Below are positions 7,926 through 16,069 of a DNA stretch of 64,000 bases, piece after piece (the stretch's first letter is position 1; every line of letters starts with the position of its first letter). The notes below the pieces were generated by a model. That model made no database searches, was not told where the DNA came from, and was given only the letters and a program-made list of their open reading frames with translations. This DNA is from Castellaniella sp. MT123. GTDB taxonomy: Bacteria > Pseudomonadota > Gammaproteobacteria > Burkholderiales > Burkholderiaceae_B. The DNA lies in assembly GCF_039614765.1 (NCBI RefSeq), contig NZ_CP154879.1, positions 1,178,001-1,242,000 on the forward strand, read 5' to 3'. Both the position numbers and the translations under genes were made by a program.

Positions 7926-7953
7926 TTCAACTTGAAAAGTAGATTTCAACTTG
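7926..7953. promoter_or_regulatory. Candidate operator between lipoprotein operon and XRE gene
   Basis: TTCAACTTG occurs twice in the same direction (7926-7934 and 7945-7953), 19 bp apart. The overlapping TTGAAA (7932-7937) and TTTCAA (7944-7949) form an inverted repeat with a 6-bp spacer. Such symmetry beside a divergent XRE regulator is typical of its own operator. Confidence 0.4.
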
Positions 7954-8015
7954 TAAGGCCCTTCATGTCAAGAGGCTGATCCTCAACTATTGGGGTTGAC
8001 AGGAGTAGGCCATCT

Positions 8016-8381
8016 ATGACACCAAACGAACGAGCCTTAGCGGGCGCCATAGGCAAGGCCATCGCCAAGCGAAGGACAACGGCAGGGTTTACGCAAGAGG
8101 AAGTTGCGGAAGTGCTACAGATCGGCAGTGAAGCCGTGTCCAGAATGGAGAGGGGAACAGTGATGCCCACCGTTGGGCGCCTGGTTGAACTCGCTGAAAT
8201 CTTCCAATGCGGCATTGGAGAACTGCTGTTCGAAGTCAGCCCTCAGACCAACGACCAGAGCCATAGGATTGCCAACCTGATGGGTGGACTATCACGGGAA
8301 GATAGGAACTTCGTCCTGTCTATGGTGGAAAAGCTTTCCCTACACCTATCTGAAAAAAAAGCCATCCAGGCGAAGCCGTGA
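8016..8381 (+). CDS. XRE-family transcriptional regulator
   Basis: This 121-aa protein has an N-terminal helix-turn-helix at about residues 12-68 (KAIAKRRTTAGFTQEEVAEVLQIGSEAVSRMERG), the classic Cro/CI-type fold. A short C-terminal helical tail follows. It diverges from the lipoprotein operon across a candidate operator, which suggests that it controls that operon and itself. It is the last gene before the putative attachment site at 8581. Confidence 0.8.
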   Translation: MTPNERALAGAIGKAIAKRRTTAGFTQEEVAEVLQIGSEAVSRMERGTVMPTVGRLVELAEIFQCGIGELLFEVSPQTNDQSHRIANLMGGLSREDRNFVLSMVEKLSLHLSEKKAIQAKP

Positions 8382-8580
8382 GGTCATAAGACAAGGAGAT
8401 CCATTGTCCCCTTGGACGGGAAGGCCCTGGGGCCGCTAATGGGGCGTGTGTATCCCCTCCCTCACCTGGACGAGTGCTTGCCCTGCTGATATGGTGGTAG
8501 CGCTTTTGGTAATTTTTCCTTCAACCATACCAATTGAGAACGAAAAACAGCGGTAACAGGTTGTGCCAGAGACAGGTAGG

Positions 8581-8598
8581 TCCTCCTCGTCTCCACCA
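8581..8598 (+). other. Probable right attachment site: tRNA 3'-end-like sequence
   Basis: TCCTCCTCGTCTCCACCA reads as the 3' strand of a tRNA T-stem and acceptor ending in CCA. No tRNA body precedes it, yet a strong terminator follows within 7 bp, as after a real tRNA gene. This is what remains on the chromosomal side when an element integrates into a tRNA 3' end. The intact tRNA would then be beyond the left edge. The surrounding gene-free stretch 8382-8777 holds only this and the terminator. Confidence 0.5.
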
Positions 8599-8604
8599 AT
8601 ATGC

Positions 8605-8633
8605 AAAGGCCAGACATCGCTCTGGCCTTTTTT
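8605..8633 (+). terminator. Strong rho-independent terminator
   Basis: AAAGGCCAGA (8605-8614) pairs perfectly with TCTGGCCTTT (8621-8630) and is followed by further T residues. It probably belonged to the tRNA gene whose 3' end is at 8581-8598. Confidence 0.85.
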
Positions 8634-8777
8634 GCGTCTGGTGAAACCCCAACAGATGCCAACCACACATAGCATCCGGGTTTCGAACTCCCCTCGTGGC
8701 CTACAGCCCAGCCCATTCCGGCTCTGAATAATCAATCAGCCTAAGCCCATGTATAAAACTGGCTGCCCCTGTGCCGC

Positions 8778-8799
8778 ATTGATAAACTATCGGGCTTAT
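8778..8799. repeat. Left copy of 22-bp direct repeat bounding the defence island
   Basis: ATTGATAAACTATCGGGCTTAT is identical to 22319-22340. The end overlaps an imperfect palindrome GGCTTATGTAAGCC (8793-8806); the right copy has GGCTTATAAGCC, without the central GT. It lies exactly at the truncation of a regulator gene. Confidence 0.75.
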
Positions 8800-8973
8800 G
8801 TAAGCCGTGATCGGCGGCCCAAATCGCTGGCCGAATTGACTGGGCGGCAGGTGCCCAACCTGTTGCGCTCACTGCGGATGATGGAAGGCTATGGCCTGGT
8901 GGCATTAAAGAGACATGTTCGGGGCGTGGAGCCTGTCGCGTTAGCTACCGAATTTACGATTTTGCTGGGCTGA
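8778..8973 (+). pseudogene. C-terminal fragment of a MarR-like HTH regulator (COG4190-type)
   Basis: From about 8800 the frame encodes RPKSLAELTGRQ, then LLRSLRMMEGYGLVALKRH and a PVALATEF segment. This is the end of a winged-helix regulator of the kind often found beside toxin-like genes. The N-terminal part is missing: the frame runs upstream into the 22-bp repeat, which codes for unrelated residues. The stop is 11 bases before the hsdR start. It looks like a gene cut by the event that placed the repeat. Confidence 0.6.
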
Positions 8974-8984
8974 GGGACGATTCG

Positions 8985-11402
8985 ATGAAGGGGGAGGCAA
9001 TGCGGGATGGTGTGATCACCGAAGCGGATACCTGCCGCGAATTCATCACGCCCCGCCTGGTGGAAGCCGGCTGGGGGTCAGCCCCGCACACCATTGGCGA
9101 ACAACGCAGTTTCACCAATGGCCGCATCCTCGTGACCGGTGGCAAGGTTCGCCGTGGTCAGAGGAAGCGAGCCGATTATTTGCTGTATTACCGCCGCGAC
9201 TATCCCCTCGCCGTCGTCGAAGCCAAGGAAATTGGACTGCCTGCGGAAACCGGGGTGCAACAGGCCCGCGAGTATGCGGAAATTCTCGGCCTCAAATTTG
9301 CCTACGCCACCAACGGCCATCGCATCATCGAAATCGACTACACCACCGGCACCGAGCATGAAGTGGATCGCTACGCCACGCCTGATGAATTGTTCGCCCG
9401 ACTGACCGCAGCAGCACAGTTTCCGCAAAGCGTATCGTCATACCTGCTGGAGCCCTTCAACCTCGTTTCGGGCAAGGTGCCGCGTTATTACCAGCAGATT
9501 GCGATCAACCGGGTTATTGAAGGAATCCTGCTCGGGCAGAAACGCATTCTTGCCACGCTGGCCACCGGCACCGGCAAAACCTGTGTCGCTTTCCAGATCT
9601 GCTGGAAATTGTGGAACAGCCGCTGGAACCGCACCGGCGAACACCGTCGCCCCAAGATTCTGTTCCTGGCCGATCGCAACATCCTGGTGGATGACCCAAT
9701 GGCCAAGATGTTCGCGCCCTTCGGAGATGCAAGGCACAAGATCGCCGGCGGTGACACCAGCCAGAGCCGGGACATGTACTTTGGCATCTATCAGGCGCTG
9801 ACCACCGCCAGCGCAGACGTTTTCCGTCAGTACCGTCCGGATTTCTTCGACCTGATCATCATTGACGAATGCCATCGCGGCTCCAGCCGGGATGAAAGTG
9901 CATGGCGTGCGGTACTGGATTATTTTGAGCCTGCCGTGCAGTTCGGCATGACCGCCACGCCGCTGCGCGAGGAATCGCGCAACAGCTACGAATACTTCGG
10001 CAACCCGGTGTACACCTACAGCCTGCGCCAAGGTATCGAGGATGGTTTTCTGGCACCGTACCGCGTGCATCGTGTCATCACCACGGTCGATGCAGCAGGC
10101 TGGCGGCCCAGCAAGGATGAGTTGGACCGTTATGGCCGAAAAGTGCCTGACGAAGAATATCAAACCAAAGATTTTGAACGTGTCATCGCGCTCCGCTCAC
10201 GTACACAGGCGATGGCTCGCCACCTGACCGACCTGCTCAAAGGCACTGACCGGTTCGCCAAGACGCTGGTGTTCTGTGTCGATCAGGAACACGCGGCCGA
10301 GATGCGGCAGGAACTGATCAACCTGAACAGCGATCTGGTCAAGCAGTACCCCGATTACGTCTGCCGCGTCACCGCCGATGAAGGCGCGATTGGTCTCACC
10401 CATCTATCGCATTTCCAGGACGTGGACAAGCCCACACCCGTCATCCTCACTACCTCTCAATTGCTGACCACCGGCGTCGATGCCGAAATGGTCAAAAATG
10501 TCGTGCTGGCACGTGTAGTGGGCTCGCGATCTGAATTCAAGCAGATCGTCGGTCGTGGCACGCGCCTGAAGGTGGATTACGGCAAGGAATACTTCAACAT
10601 CATCGACTTTACCGGTACGGCCACGCAGCACTTTGCCGATCCGGATTTTGACGGCGATCCGGCGCGTATCGAAGAAATCATGGTCGATGAATCGGGCGAA
10701 GTTGTAGAAACCACTACAGACGAAGCGCCGAGCGTGGCAGAGCCCGAAGCACAGTACGAGTTCGAAACGGAACAAGACGACGACTCCGGCAGCAATGGCG
10801 AAATCATCACGGAGCCACCGACAGAACCCCGCAAGTTCTACATCGATGGCGGCGAGGTCGAAGTGATCGGCCATCTGATCTATGACCTCGACACCGACGG
10901 CAAGAAGCTGCAGGTGGTCAAGTACACGGAATACTCAGGCCGCGCCGTGCGTACCCTATATCCGACGCGCGAAGCACTGCAATCGGCATGGGCCAATCCC
11001 GACACCCGCGCCGAGGTACTGCGCGAGCTGACTGAGCGCGGCATCAGTTTTGAGGAACTGGCAGCCAGCAGTGAACAGCCTGATGCCGATCCGTTTGATC
11101 TGCTGTGCCATCTGGGTTGGAATGCGCCACTACTCACCCGCCGCCAGCGCGCGGAAGCTGCCAAACGTCAGGCCCAAGACCTGTTCACCCAGCACGGTGA
11201 GACCGCCCGTGAAATTCTGTCGCTGCTGCTCGACCGCTATGTCGAGCGCGGCATTTTGCAATTCAATGCGCTGTCCGAGCTGATGAAGGTACAGCCCTTC
11301 GACCGCTACGGCAGTCCTTCCGAAATCGCCACTCGTCACTTCGGCGGTGTGCGTGGCATGAAGGACGCTGTATCCCGGCTGCAGACTGCGCTCTACCAAT
11401 AA
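8985..11402 (+). CDS. hsdR: Type I restriction enzyme R subunit (HsdR)
   Basis: This 805-aa ATP-dependent translocase/endonuclease subunit cuts DNA lacking the host methylation. The N-terminal nuclease has Asp64 and Glu79-x-Lys81 (the D...ExK motif). The helicase motor has Walker A ATGTGKT near 193-199, a DECH box at 294-297, a FGMTATP motif and a QIVGRGTRL arginine-finger motif. A C-terminal region contacts the modification subunits. The ATG at 8985 has an AGGGA site 7 bases upstream; the internal ATG at 9000 is too close to its GGAGG. It heads the island operon and is followed by hsdM after 15 bp. Confidence 0.93.
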   Translation: MKGEAMRDGVITEADTCREFITPRLVEAGWGSAPHTIGEQRSFTNGRILVTGGKVRRGQRKRADYLLYYRRDYPLAVVEAKEIGLPAETGVQQAREYAEILGLKFAYATNGHRIIEIDYTTGTEHEVDRYATPDELFARLTAAAQFPQSVSSYLLEPFNLVSGKVPRYYQQIAINRVIEGILLGQKRILATLATGTGKTCVAFQICWKLWNSRWNRTGEHRRPKILFLADRNILVDDPMAKMFAPFGDARHKIAGGDTSQSRDMYFGIYQALTTASADVFRQYRPDFFDLIIIDECHRGSSRDESAWRAVLDYFEPAVQFGMTATPLREESRNSYEYFGNPVYTYSLRQGIEDGFLAPYRVHRVITTVDAAGWRPSKDELDRYGRKVPDEEYQTKDFERVIALRSRTQAMARHLTDLLKGTDRFAKTLVFCVDQEHAAEMRQELINLNSDLVKQYPDYVCRVTADEGAIGLTHLSHFQDVDKPTPVILTTSQLLTTGVDAEMVKNVVLARVVGSRSEFKQIVGRGTRLKVDYGKEYFNIIDFTGTATQHFADPDFDGDPARIEEIMVDESGEVVETTTDEAPSVAEPEAQYEFETEQDDDSGSNGEIITEPPTEPRKFYIDGGEVEVIGHLIYDLDTDGKKLQVVKYTEYSGRAVRTLYPTREALQSAWANPDTRAEVLRELTERGISFEELAASSEQPDADPFDLLCHLGWNAPLLTRRQRAEAAKRQAQDLFTQHGETAREILSLLLDRYVERGILQFNALSELMKVQPFDRYGSPSEIATRHFGGVRGMKDAVSRLQTALYQ

Positions 11403-11417
11403 CGAGAAACACATTCC

Positions 11418-13277
11418 ATGGCCAAATTTGCCACCACCGGCGAGAAAACGAGCGTAGCGGGTTTCGGCGAAGCCAAAAAGACCCGCGCGCCACGCAAAGC
11501 GAAAACGCCGCTCACCACCCGTGAAAACCTTTCCGCGCTGATTGGCACTGCCCGCAAAATCCTCCGCAAGGACAAGGGCCTCAACGGTGACGTGGACCGC
11601 CTGCCGCTGCTCACTTGGGTGATGTTCCTCAAGTTTCTCGACGACCTCGAAATCGTGCACGAGGAAGAAGCTGAGCTCGATGGCAAGCGCTATCAGCCCA
11701 TCATCGAGTCTCCCTATCGCTGGCGCGACTGGGCTGCTCGCGAAGATGGCATCAGCGGCGATGAGTTGCTGGCTTTCATCAGCCAGGAATTCACCGTGCG
11801 TGCCGATGGCAGAACCGGCAAAGGCCTGTTCACCTATTTGCGCGGATTGGCAGGCGAAGGCGAAAAAGGCAGCCAGCGTGAGGTCATCGCCAACGTATTC
11901 AAAGGCGTACAGAACCGCATGGTCAGCGGCTACCTGCTGCGCGACATCATCAACAAGATCAATGGTATTCGCTTCAGTGCCAGCGAAGAAATCCACACGC
12001 TCTCGCACCTGTATGAATCCATGCTGCGCGAAATGCGCGATGCAGCAGGCGACGCAGGTGAGTTCTACACACCGCGCCCGGTGGTGCGCTTCATGGTGCA
12101 GGTCACCGACCCACGTTTGGGCGAAACGGTGCTGGACCCCGCCTGTGGCACGGGCGGCTTTCTGGTTGAAGCTTACGATCACATCGCCCCGCAGGTGAGC
12201 GCGCCAGATCAGCGTCGCAGCTTGCAACGTGACACGCTTTATGGCCAGGAAGCCAAACCACTGCCCTACATGCTGGCGCAGATGAACCTGTTGCTGCACG
12301 GGCTGGAAGCGCCGCAGATCGCTTACGGCAACACGCTGGATCGGCGGATCAACGAAATCGGCCACAGCGAGCGCGTGGACGTCATCCTCACCAACCCGCC
12401 GTTTGGCGGCGAGGAAGAAGTCGGCATCAAGGCCAACTTCCCGCCCAATATGCAGACGGCGGAAACTGCGCTGCTTTTTCTGCAATACATCATGCGCAAA
12501 CTGCTCGTCGCAGGTGCGCCGGTGCCTGGCGGCAAGCCCGCCACGCGCGGTGGCCGCGCTGCTGTGATCGTGCCCAACGGCACCCTGTTCGGTGACGGCA
12601 TCAGCGCCGTCATCAAAGAGGAAATGCTCAAGGAGTTCAAGCTCCACACCATCGTGCGGCTGCCACAAGGCGTGTTCGCTCCGTACACCGACATTCCGGC
12701 CAACCTGCTGTTCTTCGAGCGTGGCGGCCCTACCGACACCATCTGGTATTACGAGCTACCGCTGCCTGAAGGCCGCAAGAAGTACAGCAAGACAGCGCCC
12801 CTGCAATTCGAGGAATTCGCGCCGGTCACAGCATGGTGGAACCACCGGGAAGAAGGCCCGCAGGCGTGGAAGGTGGATTTTGCCGCTAAACACGCTGCCG
12901 CCGTTAAAGCCGCCACACCGCACTGGGAACGGTCCGAAGCCGAACGCAATGCCGCCATCGCGCTGGCCAAACCCATTCGCAAACTGGAACACGCCATCCA
13001 ATCAGCAGCCAACGGCCAGAAAGCCGAACTGCAAGACCGCCTGAAGGCGCTGAAGAGCGAACAATCGGCCCACGAACAGACAGCCAAATCCACTCAAGCC
13101 GAGGGTGACGCCCTGTACTGGCCGATTTACAACCTCGACATCAAGAACCCGTACACCAATGCCGAGCTGGAACACGCCGATCCTAAAGACCTGATTGCCT
13201 CGATGCGCAGCCACGAGGCCGAATTGATGCGCCTCCTGGGCGAGATCGAATCCTTGGTGACCGAGATGGAAGAATGA
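11418..13277 (+). CDS. hsdM: Type I N6-adenine methyltransferase (HsdM)
   Basis: This 619-aa modification subunit transfers methyl from S-adenosylmethionine to adenine at the site chosen by HsdS. It shows the N-terminal HsdM helical domain (LSALIGTARKILRKDKGL), the SAM motif DPACGTGGF from Asp240 and the catalytic NPPF from Asn326. A long C-terminal helical tail follows. Its stop overlaps the start of the next gene as ATGA, so the reading of the two is coupled. Confidence 0.93.
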   Translation: MAKFATTGEKTSVAGFGEAKKTRAPRKAKTPLTTRENLSALIGTARKILRKDKGLNGDVDRLPLLTWVMFLKFLDDLEIVHEEEAELDGKRYQPIIESPYRWRDWAAREDGISGDELLAFISQEFTVRADGRTGKGLFTYLRGLAGEGEKGSQREVIANVFKGVQNRMVSGYLLRDIINKINGIRFSASEEIHTLSHLYESMLREMRDAAGDAGEFYTPRPVVRFMVQVTDPRLGETVLDPACGTGGFLVEAYDHIAPQVSAPDQRRSLQRDTLYGQEAKPLPYMLAQMNLLLHGLEAPQIAYGNTLDRRINEIGHSERVDVILTNPPFGGEEEVGIKANFPPNMQTAETALLFLQYIMRKLLVAGAPVPGGKPATRGGRAAVIVPNGTLFGDGISAVIKEEMLKEFKLHTIVRLPQGVFAPYTDIPANLLFFERGGPTDTIWYYELPLPEGRKKYSKTAPLQFEEFAPVTAWWNHREEGPQAWKVDFAAKHAAAVKAATPHWERSEAERNAAIALAKPIRKLEHAIQSAANGQKAELQDRLKALKSEQSAHEQTAKSTQAEGDALYWPIYNLDIKNPYTNAELEHADPKDLIASMRSHEAELMRLLGEIESLVTEMEE

Positions 13278-14428
13278 CCGACCGCAACCCACCTGCCGTG
13301 CCGGATCAGGTCGACTACGCGACTGTCCACACCGATATCATTGCCTTGCTGGAATCGGCCCGCAGCGCTGCCGCGCGCAGCGTCAATGCCTTGATGACGG
13401 CCAGCTATTGGGAGATCGGGCGGCGCATTGTCGAGTTTGAACAGAGGGGACAGGATCGGGCCACCTATGGCGAGGCATTGATCGAACGCCTGTCGGCTGA
13501 CCTGTCAGCCCGGTTTGGTCGTGGCTTCAGCAAGCAGAATCTGTGGCAGATGCGTGCCTTCCACCTAGCATGGCCTGCCCGTCACATTGCGCAGACGCTG
13601 CCTGCCAAATCGTACGTTGTACCAATTCTCCAGACGCCGTCTGGACAATCCCCATATCTATCCGCACTGGCCCAAGCCTTCCCGCTACCCTGGTCGGCCT
13701 ATGTCCGCTTACTCTCGGTCAAAAGCGAGCACGCCCGCAGTTTTTACGAAACCGAAACGCTGCGTTGCCGCTGGTCGGTGCGCCAGCTCGATCGGCAGGT
13801 AAACAGCCAGTTCTACGAACGCACCGCACTGTCCACCAACAAGGCGGCGATGCTGGAAAAGGGCGAAGTGGCCGAACCTACTGACGCCATCACGCCCGAG
13901 CAGGCTATCAAAGACCCCTTCGTGCTGGAGTTCCTCAACCTTAAGGACGAGTATTCCGAAACCGACCTTGAGAACGCGCTGATCCAGCACTTGGCCGACT
14001 TTTTGCTGGAACTGGGCGACGATTTCGCCTTTGTCGGCCGCCAGCGCCGGCTGCGCATCGACGACAGTTGGTTCCGCGTTGATCTGCTGTTTTTCCATCG
14101 CCGCCTTAAGTGCCTGCTGGTCATCGACCTCAAGGTCGGCAAGTTCGGCTACGCCGACGCCGGCCAGATGCACCTGTACCTTAACTATGCCCGCGAGCAT
14201 TGGATGAAACCGGGTGAAAACCCGCCTGTGGGCTTGATCCTGTGCGCCGAAAAAGGCGCAGCCGAAGCCCACTACTCGCTGGAAGGCCTTCCTAACAAGA
14301 TACTGGCCGCCGAATACCAGACCATGCTGCCGGATGAAAAGCTGCTGGCCGAGGAACTGGACAAGACGCGGCGTGAGCTGGAAGCGCGGCGTATCACGCG
14401 CATTGGTGATGGGGAGGGCGACATATGA
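13274..14428 (+). CDS. DUF1016 / YhcG-type PD-(D/E)XK nuclease family protein
   Basis: This 384-aa protein has an N-terminal DUF1016 winged-helix part (ALMTASYWEIGRRIVEFEQ... SKQNLWQMRAFHLAW) and a C-terminal nuclease-like domain. There, RVDLLFFHRRLKCLLVIDLKVGKF supplies the D...(D/E)xK core. Such genes are often inserted in type I restriction operons between hsdM and hsdS, where a regulatory or extra nuclease role is suspected. It overlaps hsdM upstream and hsdS downstream by 4 bases each, so it is an integral member of the operon. Confidence 0.85.
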   Translation: MTDRNPPAVPDQVDYATVHTDIIALLESARSAAARSVNALMTASYWEIGRRIVEFEQRGQDRATYGEALIERLSADLSARFGRGFSKQNLWQMRAFHLAWPARHIAQTLPAKSYVVPILQTPSGQSPYLSALAQAFPLPWSAYVRLLSVKSEHARSFYETETLRCRWSVRQLDRQVNSQFYERTALSTNKAAMLEKGEVAEPTDAITPEQAIKDPFVLEFLNLKDEYSETDLENALIQHLADFLLELGDDFAFVGRQRRLRIDDSWFRVDLLFFHRRLKCLLVIDLKVGKFGYADAGQMHLYLNYAREHWMKPGENPPVGLILCAEKGAAEAHYSLEGLPNKILAAEYQTMLPDEKLLAEELDKTRRELEARRITRIGDGEGDI

Positions 14429-15561
14429 AGGCGTGGCCTGTCGTACCTCTCGCGGACGTTTTGCAGCATCGCAAGGAATTCGTCACGATTGATGACACCA
14501 GTCATTACAAGCGTTGTCGTGTTCAACTGCACGCCAAGGGGGTCTTGCTTCGTGACAGAGTATCTGGCGCTGACATCAAGACAAAAAAACAGCAGGTTTG
14601 TCAGTCTGGCGAGTTCTTGGTTGCTGAGATCGACGCGAAAATGGGTGGCTTCGGGCTTGTTCCCACGGAACTCGACGGCGCGGTAGTCAGCAGCCACTAC
14701 TTTCTGTTCGAGCTCGACGAATCGTCCCTCGACGCACGCTATCTCGATCACTATTGCCGTACTGAGCGGTTCAGAACACAGGTTGAAGCGCAAGGTTCAA
14801 CAAATTACGCTGCAATTCGGCCTGCGGACGTGTTGACTTACACAATCCCGCTGCCGCTGCTGGCCGAACAACAAACCCTCGTCGCCCGCCTCGACGCGCT
14901 GGCCGAGAAAACCCGGCAGCTCGAAGCGCATCTGGATGCCGCCCTACGCGATGCCGAACACCTGCTGGCCCTGCGTTTCCGCGATGCCATTGCCGACGCG
15001 CCGCTACGGCCGATAGCGGATGTAGCACCATTGGTGCGCCGTGAAGTCACCATCGACCCCAAGAAAAACTACACGGAACTGGGCGTGCGCAGTTTCTATA
15101 AAGGCGCATTCCATCGGCGCACGGTGCCAGGCTCGGATTTTTCATGGCAAGACCTGTATCGCGTCCAGGCGGGTGATCTGATCTTCAGCAACATCATGGC
15201 TTGGGAGCAGGCCATCGCCATTGCGCAAGCCCAAGACGACGGCTGCGTTGGAAACCATCGCATGCTCACTTGCGAAGCCAATGCAGAACTCGCGGTGCCC
15301 GGCTTCCTCTGGTATTACTTCACCACCGAAGAAGGTTTCGCAAAAATCTACGCAGCATCGCCAGGCACCGCCGCTCGCAACCGGACAATGACGGCTCCAG
15401 CTCTGATGTCCATCGAAGTGCCCACACCCCCACTGGCCGCGCAGCAAACCTTCGACCGCCTGCAAACCGAAATCGCCGCCCTCAAGGCCAAACACACCGC
15501 CATCCGCGAAGCCAATGCCGCGCTGCTGCCCGCAATGCTGGAACGGGTGTTTGCACAATGA
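14425..15561 (+). CDS. hsdS: Type I specificity subunit (HsdS)
   Basis: This 378-aa protein sets the DNA sequence recognised by the R-M complex. Two target-recognition domains can be seen (about residues 1-150 and 190-340). Each is followed by a helical conserved region (PLLAEQQTLVARLDALAEKTRQLEAH; PPLAAQQTFDRLQTEIAALKAKH) with the usual Q-Q motif. Its length is slightly below the common 400-450. The recognition sequence cannot be read from the protein. Confidence 0.9.
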   Translation: MKAWPVVPLADVLQHRKEFVTIDDTSHYKRCRVQLHAKGVLLRDRVSGADIKTKKQQVCQSGEFLVAEIDAKMGGFGLVPTELDGAVVSSHYFLFELDESSLDARYLDHYCRTERFRTQVEAQGSTNYAAIRPADVLTYTIPLPLLAEQQTLVARLDALAEKTRQLEAHLDAALRDAEHLLALRFRDAIADAPLRPIADVAPLVRREVTIDPKKNYTELGVRSFYKGAFHRRTVPGSDFSWQDLYRVQAGDLIFSNIMAWEQAIAIAQAQDDGCVGNHRMLTCEANAELAVPGFLWYYFTTEEGFAKIYAASPGTAARNRTMTAPALMSIEVPTPPLAAQQTFDRLQTEIAALKAKHTAIREANAALLPAMLERVFAQ

Positions 15562-15574
15562 ACGGGAGAAAAGA

Positions 15575-16069
15575 ATGCATGCCGTCAATAGCTGCGCACC
15601 CAGTGAGCCGCCAGTACCCGATTCAGTCAAAGTGCATCCGGCATGGTTCCGACTGATCGATCAGCGAAATTGGTATGACAGCAAAAGCCAGCACTGCCAG
15701 CGCTGGTACAAACGCTTGAAGCTTGCGCAGGTGGCGCTAGCGGTGTTGATTCCCGCCACGAGTTTGTTGCCTGCCGACTGCGCCAAATGGTCGGCATCGA
15801 TTGCTGGCGTCTTGATTGCCGTGCTGGAAGCGGCTCAGCAGATGAACCAGTACTCGACGCTGTGGGTCACCTACCGCGCAACGACGGAGCGACTCAAGCA
15901 CGAGCAGTACCTGTTTCTCTGCAGTGCAGGCCCCTACAAGGGTTTGGCAGAAGCTGATCGGCTGATTGCTCTGGCGGAACGGGTCGAAGAGCACGTCTCC
16001 ACAGAGCACGCCAACTGGTTCAATGAAACCCGGCGCAGCGCTACACCAAAAACGGAGGGCAAGGAATGA
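15575..16069 (+). CDS. DUF4231/SLATT-like two-helix membrane protein, putative pore effector
   Basis: This 164-aa protein has an amphipathic segment (WYDSKSQHCQRWYKRLKLAQ), two adjacent membrane helices at about 50-66 and 72-90, and a soluble helical C-terminus. This matches DUF4231 and the wider SLATT-type two-helix proteins, which comparative studies place as membrane effectors in nucleotide-signal defence. The ATG at 15575 follows a GGGAGA site; a longer frame from 15515 would lie inside hsdS. It ends in an ATGA overlap with the TGT-like gene, so it belongs to the cassette that follows. Confidence 0.7.
   Translation: MHAVNSCAPSEPPVPDSVKVHPAWFRLIDQRNWYDSKSQHCQRWYKRLKLAQVALAVLIPATSLLPADCAKWSASIAGVLIAVLEAAQQMNQYSTLWVTYRATTERLKHEQYLFLCSAGPYKGLAEADRLIALAERVEEHVSTEHANWFNETRRSATPKTEGKE

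Noticed and set aside
8661-8700. GGGTTTCGAAC motif resembling a reverse-strand tRNA T-arm
   Set aside because: No acceptor, anticodon or D-arm can be paired around it.
8436-8735. 99-aa reverse-strand frame across 8436-8735
   Set aside because: It runs across the terminator and the tRNA-like 3' end; such frames are frequent false calls next to tRNA genes.
11130-12668. 512-aa reverse-strand frame over hsdR-hsdM
   Set aside because: It lacks any domain signature and lies opposite clearly conserved hsdM motifs.
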